64,000 nt of DNA. It comes from Diphasiastrum complanatum. Lineage: Eukaryota; Streptophyta; Lycopodiopsida; Lycopodiales; Lycopodiaceae. The stretch covers positions 61,999,535 through 62,063,534 of the forward strand of contig CM055092.1 of the NCBI GenBank assembly GCA_029204225.1, given 5' to 3'. The position numbers and the translations under genes are program-made. Below, piece after piece: positions 22,444-34,094 of this stretch (position 1 is the stretch's first letter; each line of letters starts with the position of its first letter). The notes below the pieces were generated by a model that saw only the letters and a list, made by a program, of their open reading frames with translations, ran no database searches and was not told the DNA's origin.

Positions 22444-23678
22444 TGTGGAAGCTACCTTTACAAGCTTTACTTCCGGCGCCAGCTATGTCCCCGGCGCCAG
22501 CAGCGTTCTTGCTGCTCCCGGCGATAATGGCGCCGGCGCCGCTCCCGGCGCCACTGTGACCAGAATCCAGCCGGCGCCAAGTTCCTATGGCTGAAAATTT
22601 TTGATCGGTTCTAGCGAAGTCCAGAGAGCTCAGATCGATGTGCAATCACCTCACACGATCTAGGCATGATTAAAGGAAGCCTGGGGATCAATATAATCTA
22701 GAGAGAGAAAATGACTTTCTAGAAAGAAAAAATCCTAGAGAGAGAAAAAACGTGCTTTACCAGCTTGGGTAGAGTGCTTGGTATGAGGGGGTGCCGAATC
22801 ACACCAATACTATAGGGGAGTGCGGGTTGCGACTCAGGGCGAGCTCCAACCAAGTCTCAGCCTCCCTTGCTGGAATGTTGTCATGGCTCTCGCCTTGGCA
22901 TGCTAGCGCCCCGGAGACTAGGGTCGGTCACACACTTGAAATGTAACCTTCTCAGATTTATCAATAAAGTGGGATTTTCCTCAAACTGACTCTGATTACC
23001 TTCTGGGTTTCGGTGTTCGGTAAAAGCGCCAGTTGTCAAGGCCGCTTTCAAAATTTTTAACTTGGCACATAGCTGAGGGTCGTATCCCGGGACGCCAGCG
23101 GTATGCCGTCGGGACCATTCGGTCCGTGGCGCCAGCGGTATGCTGTCGGGACCATTTGGTCCAGGAACTGGTTGTTTCCATATCTGTCGTGGCTTGTGGT
23201 TCTGAGTGTTCCTTGCATGAACGTGAATGGGTTAAGCTCTTGGGGAACGGGCTGTAAACTGTCGGCTGAGTTGGGTGGCTTGCTTGGGTGGATGTTACCT
23301 GTTTATGGCTGTCCAGTCTGGCGTGGCGCCAGGTTGGCTTCCAGCGCTCGTGATGAAACTTTCAGTTGGTTAAGTCTGATGTAAGTCGGACCGCTTGCTT
23401 TGGAATGGATGTTACTCGTTTGTAACGAAACTTCGAGTTGGTTAAGTTTGATGTATGTCGGGCGGCTTGCTTGGAGGGAAGTCACTCACATCGGGACCCC
23501 CGATCTGGCATGGCGCCAGGTTGGATCTCAATGTTGGTTTTCGGAACTTCAAGTCGGTTAAGTCTGATCGTTGTTGGCGAGTTGGCTGCTTGTATGTCAA
23601 GTGGGTTTGGATGGCAAGAGTTGAAGGCTGGGAAGCTAAGTCGTGGTTCCCGGCCCCCTTTGGGATGCCTGTGCTACA
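22444..23678 (+). repeat. Third LTR copy, directly abutting the second
   Basis: The junction reads ...CTACA-TGTGG-AAGCTACC. The second LTR is followed by the first five bases of the internal region and then by an LTR lacking its first seven or so bases. The copy ends GTGCTACA at 23,678 and is followed by the CCTCC duplication. Confidence 0.85.
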
Positions 23679-23683
23679 CCTCC

Positions 23684-24150
23684 CAAAGTGCCAAATAACC
23701 AACATAACATTCCAAGAGAGCACTTTCATAGGCAAACATTAAGAAGAGAGAGAGTAGAACATGTCTATTAAAAATACAAAATATGAGAGGGAGGTGCAAC
23801 CTTATCTAACTCTTCATGAAGATGGTGTTGATGAACAAAATTCAAATGATGCTTTTGTTATATCATCTTGCTTGTTGGCTAATCTTGGAGATATTGTTCC
23901 TTGGTGGATTGATAGTCACAGCTACATCACATATAACATATCATGAGGAGAATTATTCATCATTGATGGCATTTGAACGTGACAAGAAGGTGATCTACAT
24001 GGCCAATGATGGTGAGTGTGCAATCAAAGAGATTGGCACAATTCGTATTTTCCTCTCTACCAATAGGAATATGAATTTGAAGGATGTTTTGTTCATTCCA
24101 TCTATCACTAAAAACCTTCTTATTGTGAGTCAAGTGCTTGACTAGGGATT
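23684..24150 (+). pseudogene. Copia gag-protease fragment
   Basis: Frames in this stretch give PWWIDSHSYIT (a protease motif that has lost the Gly-Ala after Asp-Ser) and then, in another frame, IRIFLSTNRNMNLKDVLFIP and ITKNLLIVSQV. These are the usual segments after a copia protease. A frameshift separates them. The fragment lies between the third LTR and a truncated fourth, and resembles the scrap at 1.4 kb. Confidence 0.65.
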
Positions 24151-26258
24151 GCTGCTCTCGGTGCCACTGTGACCAGAATCCAGCCGGCGCCAAGTTCTTG
24201 GCTGAAAATCTTTGATCGGTTCTAGCGAAGTCCAGAGAGCTCAGATCGATGTGCAATCACCTCACACGATCTAGGCATGATTAAAGGAAACATGAGGATC
24301 AATAAATTTTAGAGAGAGAAAATGACTTTCTAGAGAGAGAAAATGTGCTTTACCAGCTTGGGTAGAGCACTTGGTATGAGGAGAGGTGATAAATCCCACC
24401 AATATTATAGGGAAGTGTGGGTTGTGACTCAGGGCGAGCTCCAACCAAGTCTCAGCCTCTCTTGTTGGAATGTTGTCCTGGCGCCCGCCTTGGCATGCCA
24501 GTGCCCCGGAGACTAGGGTCGGTCACACACTTGAAATGTAACCTTCTCAGATTTATTAATAAAGTGAGATTTTTCTCAAACTGACTCTGATTACCTTCTG
24601 GGTTTCAACGTTCGATAAAAGCGCCAGTTGTAAGGCCGCTTCAAACTTTTTGATCTGGCACATAGCTGAGGGTCATATCCCAGGACGCCAGTGGTATGCC
24701 GTCGGGACCATTCGGTCGTCCAAGGCACCAACGGTATGCTATCGGGACCATTCGGTCCAGGAACTTGTTGTCTCTATATCTGTTGTGGTTTGTGGTTCTG
24801 AGTGTTTCTTGCGTGAACGTGAATGAGTTAAGCTCTTGGGGGGCTCTAACTTGTCGACTGAGTTGGATGACGTGCTTGGGTGGAAGTTACCTGTTTATGG
24901 CTGTCCAGTCTGGCGTGGCGCCAGGTTGGCTTCCAGCACTCGTGATGAAGCTTTCAGTTGGTTAAGTCTAATGTAAGTCAGACGACTTGCTTGGAATGAA
25001 TGTTACTCGTTCGTAACGAAGCTTCGAGTTAGTTAAGTTTGATGTATGTCGAGCGGCTTGCTTGGAGGGAAGTCACCCACATCGGGACTCCCGATCTGGC
25101 ATGGTGCCAAGTTGGATCTCAGTGTTGGTTTCAGAACTTCAAGTTGGTTAAGTCTGATCATTATTGGCGAGTTGAGCTTGTATGTCAAGTGGATTTGGAC
25201 GACAAGAGTTGAAGGTTGGGAAGCTAAGTTGTGGTTCTCGGCTCCTTTGGGATGCCTGTGCTACATGTGATATCAAAGCTGATTGGCCGGTCAGCTATGC
25301 GGATCTCACGGAAATGGCCATTGTTTGGGGTTCATCAGGACAACTGTTGTGCAAGGTGCTGCCCACAGTGTAAGCATGGGTGCGTCCACGGTCGGGGTGG
25401 TCAGCAGAACGAGGAACTTGATGAGTCAAGGTGTTGCCCTTGAGGTGTAAGCACAGTCATTTCCCGCGGTTCAGGCTTGGCGATGTCTGTACATAAGACA
25501 GATGAGGCAGTGTGCTGCCATTAGGTTGGTGTAAGCACGGTCTGTGCCTTGTGGGGTGCGGGGCGATATATTCGAATTGTACGAGTTAACCATTGATACA
25601 GAGATGCTGCTCAAATTCGAGTGTAAAGCACAGGTGGTTAGCTGCTGGTGCGGGATAGCTGCCAATCGTTTAGTTATAAGGGCTATCGACCAAATTTGGT
25701 GGGGCGTGACTGAGGCAATGTGCTGCTTAATGGTGAAAGCACAGATAGTTGGAGGGGTGTTCTATGTGGGTTGATTATGTGATCGATCTGTATGGGCGCG
25801 TCCAGGCATGGTCCTTTGGCAGGGGTATCTCAAAGGGGGACCTTGTCTTTGTTACCTGTTAGTAAACTTGCCTGAGTGTCTTGCTTGTATGTATTCGTGG
25901 TGAGTCTTAGTACTCGTGCTTTGCTTGGTTTGCATGATTGCTTGTGATACAAGGAGCTGATGGCTCGAGAAGGAACCTTTTTTTTGAAAGCTGATACCAT
26001 CAAACAAGAGGACTACAGAATCTGTGGGGCAGATTCGCAGTTCAAGTACTAGCATGTGAACGGCAACGAAACGACTCGATGTTTGCAAAAGATGGATGGC
26101 TAGCCTGTTACTTGGGTTAGTTTCATTTGCGACAATGCCACCAGACGCACGCAGGAAGTCAGAAGTTGGAAAGGGCAATTTCGAGGGAGATCTTCTATGG
26201 AAGCAGTTGGTCTTCATTTGGGATGGCTACCTTCAGAACTGAAACTCACTGAGCATGG
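24151..26258 (+). mobile_element. Truncated second copy of the non-autonomous element
   Basis: A fourth LTR copy starts within the LTR at GCTGCTC (about 85 bases missing) and ends GTGCTACA at 25,265. A decayed primer site follows (TGATATCAAAGC at 25,268). After it come about 990 bases homologous to 18,890-19,890, including the five-hairpin array. It is more diverged than the first copy (many G-to-A and C-to-T differences), so it is older. It ends at GAGCATGGGT. Confidence 0.8.
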
Positions 26259-26263
26259 GTTGC

Positions 26264-27497
26264 TGTAGCGCAGGCATCCCAAAGGGAGCCGGGAACCACG
26301 ACTTAGCTTCCCAGCCTTCAACTCTTGCCATCCAAACCCACTTGACATACAAGCAGCCAACTCGCCAACAACGATCAGACTTAACCAACTTGAAGTTCCG
26401 AAAACCAACATTGAGATCCAACCTGGCGGCATGCCAGATCGGGGGTCCCGACGTGGGTGACTTCCCTCCAAGCAAGCCGCCCGACATACATCAAACTTAA
26501 CCAACTCGAAGCTTCATTACAAACGAGTAACATCCATTCCAAGCAAGCGGTCTGACTTACATCAGACTCAACCAACTGAAAGCTTCGTCACGAGCGCTGG
26601 AAGCCAACCTGGCGCCACGCCAGACTGGACAACCATAAACAGGTAACTTCCACCCAAACAAGCCATCCAACTCAGCCGACAGGTTAGAGCCCGTTCCCCA
26701 AGAGCTTAACCCATTCACGTTCATGCAAGGAACACTCAGAATCACAAGCCGCGACAACTATGGAAACAACCAAATCCTGGACCAAATGGTCCCAACAGCA
26801 TACCGCTGGCGCCACGGACTGAATGGTCCCGACGGCATACCGCTGGCATCCCGGGATACGACCCTCAGCTGTGTGCCAACTTAAAAATTTGGAAGCGGCC
26901 TTACAATTGGCGCTTTTACCAAACACTGAAACCCAGAAGGTAATCAGAGTCAGTTTGAGGAAAATCCCACTTTATTGATAAATCTGAGAAGGTTACATTT
27001 CAAGTGTGTGACCGACCCTAGTCTCCGGGGCGCTAGCATGCCAAGGCGAGAGCCATGACAACATTCCAGCAAGGGAGGCTGAGACTTGGTTGGAGCTCGC
27101 CCTGAGTCGCAACCCGCACTCCCCTATAGTATTGGTGTGATTCGGCACCCCCCTCATACCAAGCACTCTACCCAAGCTGGTAAAGCACATTTTTCTCTCT
27201 CTAGGATTTTCTCTTTCTAGAAAGTCATTTTCTCTCTCTAGATTTTATTGATCCCCAGGCTTCCTTTAATCATGCCTAGATCGTGTGAGGTGATTGCACA
27301 TCGATCTGAGCTCTCTGGACTTCGCTAGAACCGATCAAAGATTTTCAGCCATAGGAACTTGGTGCCGACTGGATTCTGGTCACAGTGGCGCCGGGAGCGG
27401 CGCCGGCGCCGGGAGCAGCAGGGGCGCTGCTGGCGCCGGGGACATAGCTGGCGCCGATGGCGCCGGAAGTAAAGCTTGTAAAGGTAGCTTTACAACA
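26264..27497 (-). mobile_element. Inverted solo LTR with target duplication
   Basis: A full-length LTR of the same family in reverse orientation runs from TGTAGCGC to TTTACAACA on the plus strand. GTTGC lies on both sides (26,259-26,263 and 27,498-27,502). No internal region is attached, so it is a solo LTR left by recombination between the two LTRs of one insertion. Confidence 0.9.
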
Positions 27498-27502
27498 GTT
27501 GC

Positions 27503-28432
27503 AATGGTGGTAAGGGTAGAGATGGGAATCATGTGAATCGAGAAAGAGATGGAGAGAAGGGTGGCAGTGATTGATGGGGATGTGGCGATGGTGAGAGTTG
27601 TGATTGGAGAAGAAGTGGAGATTGAAACAGATGGTGGAATGGCGGGGACGACTAGAGATTGAGTAGGGCTAGGAGTAGGGGATGGAATATAGGAAGGTGT
27701 GGGGGATTGGGCTGTAGGGCGAGGTGCAAGCTGGGCTTGCGCGAGCGATGATGGGTGGTAGAGACGGTAATGTGGTGACGATGACTATTGGCGAGCCTTG
27801 AGTTGTGTGATCATATCATGTGGGCATGGTTGGGATGTGGTAGCAGTTTGGATATCATGAGCCAATGTTGGGACACCTAAATTTTCAAGGTGAGTGATGG
27901 CTAAGGTAGTGATTTTAGACCACCACATGTGATCCAATTTAGGCATTTGAAAGCTACCTGCAATTCCTTGATCTGAACCGAAGCCCAGTCATAGATTGTG
28001 TTGGGGTTGTGCATCATGGTCACCATAACCAAAGTGATTTTGGAGATGCGGAGGAGATGGTGGGAGCTCATGATGAGAGTGGTAGAAAGGAAGTCAATGG
28101 CCTCACGGAGGTTGGAATTTCTAATATGAGAGATCCAGTATCTGTTGTTTGCCACCAGCTGGATCAAGGGAACGTCATAGTCTTGGCCCTTGTGCTTGAC
28201 CGTGCAAGGTGTTGAAGGTGACAAAGTGTCGTTGGATGATTGAAATGTCCTAGTTGAGGGAGATCTCCATGGAGGTGAGGCATGCAACAAATAACATTAT
28301 GATACAATCGTCTATGCAGAGGACTCTAATTTCTTCTTTGGTGTACATCTACAAGATCACATATTGGAATACTTGAGCGGATGGGATTCGGCGCGAATGG
28401 ATCAGGGAGATGTCTCTCCCTCCTCGTGATCA
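27503..28432 (-). pseudogene. Accessory ORF remains of an older Tat-like element, 3' part
   Basis: The minus strand has an open stretch at 27,901-28,290 (YWISHIRNSNLREAIDFLST, then TIYDWASVQIKELQVAF), followed by Pro/Ser/Thr-rich sequence in shifting frames. It loosely resembles the middle of the accessory ORF at 29,234-30,310 (ILHRIVES...YNWFKTVSGEFKRAI). Its upstream part is displaced to 38,885 by the insertion of the Tat-like element. The function is unknown. Confidence 0.45.
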
Positions 28433-28437
28433 AGGGA

Positions 28438-28659
28438 TGTAGTGGGTTTCTTTCCTTGCCTAACCTAAATCCAAGATCTAGTCAATCTAGCATCATAGAG
28501 ACGGAGTTAGTTGTCACGCGTAGGTTCGTTCCCATGAGAGTGATAGTTTAGTTCAGATTTCAACATGACTAGAAGATCTAAATCTAATTCTACATCCATT
28601 AACCCTACTCATTAACAGTAAGATCCATTAACACTACGATCCACAACAAAGATAGCTTA

Positions 28660-28691
<32 letters not shown>

Positions 28692-29188
28692 AAGTATAAT
28701 AACACTCAATCCCAATAACATTCAGATCCAATAATTAGCAAAATCCAAAGAAAGCATGAGAGATGGAGAAAGAAAGAAGAAGAGCAAAGACATTCATCAA
28801 TCCATTTCTGAAGAAAACCAATCTGCTTTATTGAAATGAGAAAATGAACATGAGGAGCAACTCAAGTTGGTCCCTTCTTATAGTAGAGATGAAGACCCTG
28901 GCCTCTGAATCCTATTGGTCCAGTCTTGCCTCTCTTTTTATTCAAATTTAAAAAAGTGTGGGAACCATCAAAATTGGAGGGAAACCCAACTTTATTCACT
29001 AACTTGACATTTAGGCCCTGCGACATTAAAAGTCCCGCAAAAAGGCCTAAAGTCCTTTTATTGACTTTTAACTAATCAATCAAGTAACTATGTGATCATC
29101 GGGTTGGACTTACACACGCAGGGTGCCAAATCTCTCTCACTTATTAACTAGGGTTAGGGTTGCCTTGGGATCCGCAAACCCTCCAACA
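28438..29188 (-). repeat. 3' LTR of the Tat-like element (751 bp)
   Basis: On the minus strand it starts TGTTGGAGGGTTTGCGG and ends ...CCCACTACA. It contains an expanded CT run (about 28,659-28,686) that is much shorter in the other LTR. Confidence 0.92.
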
Positions 29189-29233
29189 GTATCCTTCACC
29201 AAAACTGGTGGCAGTCCCACCTGCAATATGCAG

Positions 29234-30310
29234 TTATTGGGGACTTTTATTGGCTTTGTCCGAATCTTGATTAAATGGTACTACACCTTCTCCATAAAGT
29301 CGAGGCGTGCAGTTGGAGGGTGAGGCGGCCTGGGCAGCTATGATGGGAATGGTAGGCCCAATGGTCACAGATTGTCCTTGAATGGAAGCAGAGGTGAGGG
29401 AAGCATCAGAGGCTAGGAGAATGGGAAGTTCAGTGTGAACAACAGCAGGGGGTGGAAGCGCAACTGATGAGGTATGCCTAGTGTGACGTCGTGACGCAGA
29501 AGGCGAGTCAGGAATAACGATCTCGCTGCGTGGACGACGACGACTATGAGAACTCGAGGCCTGGTGAGATGACTCTGCCGATGCTTTTTCGTAGACCGAA
29601 AGCATGGAATCCATATGGAAGCCATAGATTTTGTTTTCTAAGTGAGAAGCGGCTAAAAGAGACAATAAAGGGCCAGCAGCGAACTGTTGCTTAGTATCGG
29701 CCTTAATAGCTCGTTTGAACTCACCAGAAACAGTCTTGAACCAATTATATGGTTCAAGAGGGGCTTTGGCCAACTTGGTGTGGGACTCAACTATCCTATG
29801 GAGGATCTGTGATGTGATGCGGTCTTTCCTAAGGTTGCCAACCATCAGGAAGTTGTTCAGTAGCTGGGCAGCAGTGTGGATTGAAAGCTCAATGATGGCT
29901 TTCAGAAGGTAGCCGTCATTGGTCCAGTGCAGATCGTTGGTGAGGTCAATATATGGCTTGATGGCCTGTTTGGCGTGCTTGTGATTGGGTGAGGCCTGCG
30001 TGTCGGATGCTATACCTATAGCTGCAAGGGCGGCCTCAGTGACGCGCACCTTGTGTGTGGCTCCCTTGAAAGTGATATAAAATTTAGATTTCTCTTCCTT
30101 CCATGTACTGAAGGCAAGAGTGATAAATTCCATATTGACGCGACCAAAAAAGACTCTCTCATGAATACCCATTGCAGTGAGCAGAGGCTCCGCAAGGGTC
30201 ATCCACTGAGTGACCATGCTTGTGCTAGGAAGGATCATGATGTCCGTTGTAGATGGAACATCACGATGGATAGTATAGCGCGGAGACTGGGAAGTATCGA
30301 CAGAAGACAT
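29234..30310 (-). CDS. Intact accessory ORF (358 codons) in env position
   Basis: The frame opens with MSSVDTSQSPRYTIHRDVPS and has no internal stop, unlike gag-pol beside it. It ends 45 bases before the 3' LTR. Residues about 40-245 look globular and partly helical (FITLAFSTWKEEKSKFY, THKVRVTEAALAAIGI, LHRIVESHTKLAKAPLEPYN). The layout is reminiscent of the 'putative plant transposon protein' domain in extra ORFs of Athila/Tat elements, but this is a weak impression. Residues about 245-300 are Ser/Arg-rich, and the C terminus is Pro/Ala/Ser-rich. No signal peptide, transmembrane helix or fusion motif is visible, so it is not an obvious envelope protein. It may be expressed from a spliced or internal transcript. 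Function unknown. Confidence 0.7.
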   Translation of the reverse strand: MSSVDTSQSPRYTIHRDVPSTTDIMILPSTSMVTQWMTLAEPLLTAMGIHERVFFGRVNMEFITLAFSTWKEEKSKFYITFKGATHKVRVTEAALAAIGIASDTQASPNHKHAKQAIKPYIDLTNDLHWTNDGYLLKAIIELSIHTAAQLLNNFLMVGNLRKDRITSQILHRIVESHTKLAKAPLEPYNWFKTVSGEFKRAIKADTKQQFAAGPLLSLLAASHLENKIYGFHMDSMLSVYEKASAESSHQASSSHSRRRPRSEIVIPDSPSASRRHTRHTSSVALPPPAVVHTELPILLASDASLTSASIQGQSVTIGPTIPIIAAQAASPSNCTPRLYGEGVVPFNQDSDKANKSPQ

Positions 30311-30539
30311 GATGATCAGAAAGGAAATATAAAACGTGTAAAAGTGTCTCAGAAAGCAGTGCAGGAATTTTGGAAGGCTTTGGTCGCGGTAAAAATTCGC
30401 AAGAGCTTCGCTAGCACAAGTGATGAATGAATCTTATAGGTGAATTTGGTGGGTCCATTACACTAAATACTAGTTTGGCTGATCAGTTCTGAACAAAAAT
30501 TTGCATGCATGTACAGTACTGTGATAATAAGGTATAAAA

Positions 30540-30865
30540 ATCTTGGCGAAGGTTTTTGGGGATCTGAACCTATCATGCGAACGTTTTCCAGTCCTGACGA
30601 AGGATGAACCTTCGCCCAAGTACTGTCATAAATGTATTTTTCCAAGATTTGAACCTATGGACAACCTAATTTTGACATTTTAAGATCATCTATAGGTCGG
30701 CGAAGGTTAATAATGAGGTTAAGATGCTCGACGAAGGTTCCAAAAATGGCATATCACTGATCCTTCGTCGGGCTCGAAAACTGGGGTTTTTCTGAACAAG
30801 AACCTTCGCCCACCTCAAATTAGATAAATTTAGAGTGGATGTACAGTCTGAGAGCTCAACGAAGG
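30540..30865. repeat. GGCGAAGGTT motif array between pol and the accessory ORF
   Basis: About eight copies or variants in both orientations occur within 330 bases. Examples are TTGGCGAAGGTT (30,543), GACGAAGGATGAACCTTCGCCC (30,596-30,617), TCGGCGAAGGTT (30,696), TCGACGAAGGTT (30,729), CCTTCGTCGGGCTCG (30,762), AACCTTCGCCC (30,801) and AACGAAGGTT (30,858). Adjacent inverted copies can form hairpins. The same motif fills the leader at 37.15-37.81 kb. Confidence 0.8.
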
Positions 30866-31076
30866 TTTTTGTTACTGAATAGGCTAAATCTGACCAAAAC
30901 CGTGATTTTCTAAGTCTTTTTCCATCAAAAAATTACTGTGCTTCCTTTTCCTATGCTGATGACTTTCAGACTTTTGCTTATCAGTCTTTTCTCAATTAAT
31001 AATTTAACTATCTTTTTTCCAAAAAACTCAGCAAATTAAGTATTGAAAAACAAATAAAATTAAAAAACCATTGAGA

Positions 31077-32242
31077 TCAGACTTGCTGAACTGGCGGAGC
31101 AGGCTGCCAAAACTTGCGTAAGCGACTGCCATTCACCAGAGTATCAAATCGTTTTCCATCCAAGTGCTCAAGAATTACTGTGCCATAGTTCAAGATTTCC
31201 TTCACTTTATACGGGCCTTCCCTGGTAAACTTCAACTTGCCTTTGATTAGCTTGGTTTTGTACATTAATGCAAGATCTCCTGCTTTCAAATCTTTTTTGT
31301 GCAATCAGCGATCGTGCCATGCCTTGCGGCGGGCTTTCTCTACTGCTAAGGCATGAACTGCCATCAATCGGGTTTCACATAATTTGTGCAACGCTTCATG
31401 ACGGAGTTGTAAAGACGTATCATCATTTAAACGTTCGTTTCAATTGTCTTTGTCATAATGATGCAGAGAATCTTATTGGAAGATTCAGCTTGGCCATTCC
31501 CTCTGGGATAGTAGGGAGTACTAAATCTGTGTATAACAAAAAAAACTTCCAGTAAACACTTTATTGTTTGATTAACATAGTGTGTACCCCAGTTACTGAG
31601 AATCTTGATCGGACATCCAAATCTGATTATAATATTTTCATATAGAAACTTGGTCGTAGATTTCGCATCAACAACTTTGACAGCTTTGGCTTCAACCCAC
31701 TTGGTCATGTAATCAGCTGCTACGATAATGTATCAGGCCTGAGATCCTTGCGCGGCAGGGTGAATAGGTCCAACAATATCTAGTCCCCATTTTTCAAACG
31801 ATGTTTGCGATAAAACCGGATGCAAGAGTTCATAGTTCTGTCGAGTAGGCCGTCGTGCTCGCTGGCAAACATCACATGTCTGAATAAAATTCTTTGTGTT
31901 CTTGTGAAGCGTAGGCCACCACCAACAACCTGATTGTAAAAGTTTGCGAACAGTAATATCTGTAGAGAAGTGTCCTCCACTCATGCCATCATGTGAAAAC
32001 ATGATTAAATCTGGTACTTCATGCGGTAAAACACACCTTCGTAAAATATTATCTGATCCACGACGATACAATTGTCCTGCAATTAATTGATAAGGTTGAG
32101 CCTTATGAATTAATTGTCTCTTCTGTACTTTTGTCAGGGAGTCATTTGGTTGTCCTAGCATCAGGTATTCAACAATATCTACTGCCCACTCATGTATTGC
32201 TTCAACATAGAATAACGCAGCATTTGACAATTCATCATCCAC
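31077..32242 (-). pseudogene. Integrase of the Tat-like element
   Basis: In order: HHCC zinc finger (LPHEVPDLIMFSHDGMSGGH ... CDVCQRARRP), first Asp in WGLDIVGPIHP, then a stop, then the second acidic site, which reads ILSNWGTHYVN (expected S-D-x-G, so the Asp has become Asn). The Glu lies in GNGQAESSNK. A decayed stretch of about 150 bases with several stops follows, and the C-terminal domain ends GSRLRKFWQPAPPVQQV at 31,077. In an intact element integrase inserts the cDNA. The Asp-to-Asn change and the stops make this copy inactive. It is the last domain of pol. Confidence 0.88.
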
Positions 32243-32247
32243 TTCAG

Positions 32248-32740
32248 TTTTAACTGGTGTAGATTCAATTCGCGAAACGTGATCGGCTAGATAATGTTGT
32301 TTCCCCTTTCAAACTACAATTCGAAAGTGGAATTTAGTCAATAACAATAATCATCTTGCAATACGTCCAATATTGCACGTCTTGTTTACCAAGTAAAGTA
32401 ACGGTTGTTGATCGTATAAAATGCAAAGTGCGTTTCCATGAGGTAGTGACGAAATTTTCGAACAGAAAAAAATCATGGCCGATGCCTCACGTTCTGTTGT
32501 TGAATAATTCTTTTCAGGATCTGTAAGTTGTCTGCTTGCAAATCGTATAGGATAATCCTTCTTATAGTCATCTGGCTGCGTCAAAACTGATCCAATGGCG
32601 TATTTTGAAGCATCCGTATGAACATGAAATTCTATCGTCCAATCTGGAGAACGCAGTATTGGTGCTGAAGTTACTGCTTTTTTTGATTTTTCAAAGGCTT
32701 CTAACGCTTCTACTGCCCGAATAGGAACAATAGTCAGTTT
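32248..32740 (-). pseudogene. RNase H domain of the Tat-like element
   Basis: IEFHVHTDASKYAIGSVLTQ holds the first catalytic Asp. FASRQLTDPEKNYSTTEREA holds the Glu, and LCILYDQQPLLYLVNKT the following conserved block. A stop after RIAR (about 32,351) and another near 32,307 break the link to integrase. The domain would remove template RNA during reverse transcription. It follows RT directly, as usual in Ty3/gypsy pol. Confidence 0.88.
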
Positions 32741-32749
32741 GTATATAGG

Positions 32750-33607
32750 TCATGCTAAATCCGCAAAGAAGATAATAAAGATTTGATAGTAGTTCGCATG
32801 ACCCATAAACACGTAAACTCCACGAATTGTTGCTGGCGGTGGCAATTCCACAATAATTTTGATCTTAGAATAATTTGTGGCAATACCATGTCTTGATATC
32901 ACATGTCCAAGCACAACTCCGTGGGAAACCCATATTTGACATTTTTCTGGATTAAGAGAAATCTGATATTTGCGACATCTTTCAAATACTTTTTCCAATC
33001 AATCCAGGTGGTCTGTATCTGTACTATGAACTCCCAAGTCGTCCAAGTAAATTTCAAGAAATTTCTGCAGATAATCTTTAAAAGCAAATTCTTTGGAATG
33101 AACTTGGTGCATTACAGAGTCCAAACGACATTACTTTGTAAGTATAGGTGTCCCATTATGTTGCAAAAGCGGTTTTGTGGCGATTGCAGGTGCGATCTTA
33201 ACCTGGTTGTAACCACTAAATCCATCCAGAAAATTATAAGCTTCCGCTCCAGCAAGGCGATCCAAAATGCTTTCAGTAAAAGGTAACGGAAAGTGATCAT
33301 TCCGCGTCACTTTGTTCAACGCTTTGAGGTTCACACAGATCCTCAATTTTCCATTTTTCTTAGGAACAATGACAATCGATGAAATCCATTCAGTATGCTC
33401 GATCTCATAAATAAAATCGGCGTCAAACAATCTCTGAAGTTCTTTCTTTATCAGATCCGCTACATTAGGATTACAACGATAGAACTTTGTAACCTTTGGA
33501 ATCGCATCAGGTACTAAAGGTATGGTATGTTCAATCACTGATGTCGAAATACCCTTCAAATCTTGATAAGTCCATGCAAAGCAATCTTGATAATCAATAA
33601 GTAACAA
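32750..33607 (-). pseudogene. Reverse transcriptase of the Tat-like element
   Basis: Landmarks are WISSIVIVPKKNGKLRICVN, LNKVTRNDHFPLPF, YNFLDGFSGYNQVKI (first Asp region, where YSFLDGYSGYNQI is usual) and the YLDDLGVHS catalytic core near 33,040, then LNPEKCQ and LGHVISRHGI. A stop and an apparent loss of the PFGL block follow THTKPLLQHNGTPILTK-like sequence at 33,131. Another stop lies after DTDHLD. The order and motifs are those of plant Ty3/gypsy RT, closest in style to the Athila/Tat group. Confidence 0.9.
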
Positions 33608-33626
33608 GCGGAGTGCTTGATATCGT

Positions 33627-34091
33627 TCAGGAGTAAGTTGTGATCCAACTTGTACGATTCATTGGTTGTGTCTTAGCTGGGCCATCATAAATTTCTTTAG
33701 ATTCCGGCATGTGTTCTTCAGGTTCACGATGTGCTTTAGGTAACATGATAACCACATCATCCAGTGTATAACGTTTAAAATGCTCGGGCATATCATGTTG
33801 GACTACGTTTGCTTGTTCTTTTTCGAAAGGACTTGTCTTGGATATTTGTTTAGCCTTCTTAGCAGAAATTGATCGTGGAGGTGATGACTTTTGAGATGAT
33901 AAATCTTTCTTCAAAGGTGAAGACTTCCTAGATGATGATGTCTTACTAGAAATCTGACTTGAAGAATCATCCTCAACTTTTCCTTTGCCTTTATCCAATA
34001 AAGGTGGCACTTCCTTTGAATCAATGTTCCGAGGGTGATTTTTCCATTTCAGGACCGTATTATAATGTTGCTTAGCTTGTTTCTTCGTCAT
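33627..34091 (-). pseudogene. Pol linker, Lys/Ser-rich
   Basis: This 154-codon open piece between protease and RT is rich in Ser, Lys and Asp (for example SSQISSKTSSSRKSSPLKKD). It has no known domain. It is in the same order as the linker that separates protease and RT in many Tat/Athila polyproteins. It follows the previous piece after a single TGA and ends 20 bases before the RT frame. Confidence 0.65.
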
Positions 34092-34094
34092 CGA

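Larger units (their letters stand above)
17646..23678 (+). mobile_element. Non-autonomous LTR element, LTR-internal-LTR-LTR
   Basis: Three LTR copies (17,646-18,889, 21,227-22,443 and 22,444-23,678) surround one 2.3-kb internal region. CCTCC occurs directly before the first LTR (17,641-17,645) and directly after the last (23,679-23,683). The whole array is therefore flanked by a single 5-bp target duplication. The internal region has a primer site and a purine-rich AAAGGTGGGGTGGA end but no gag or pol, like LARD-type elements that depend on another element's proteins. The extra LTR at the 3' end probably arose by recombination. Confidence 0.85.
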
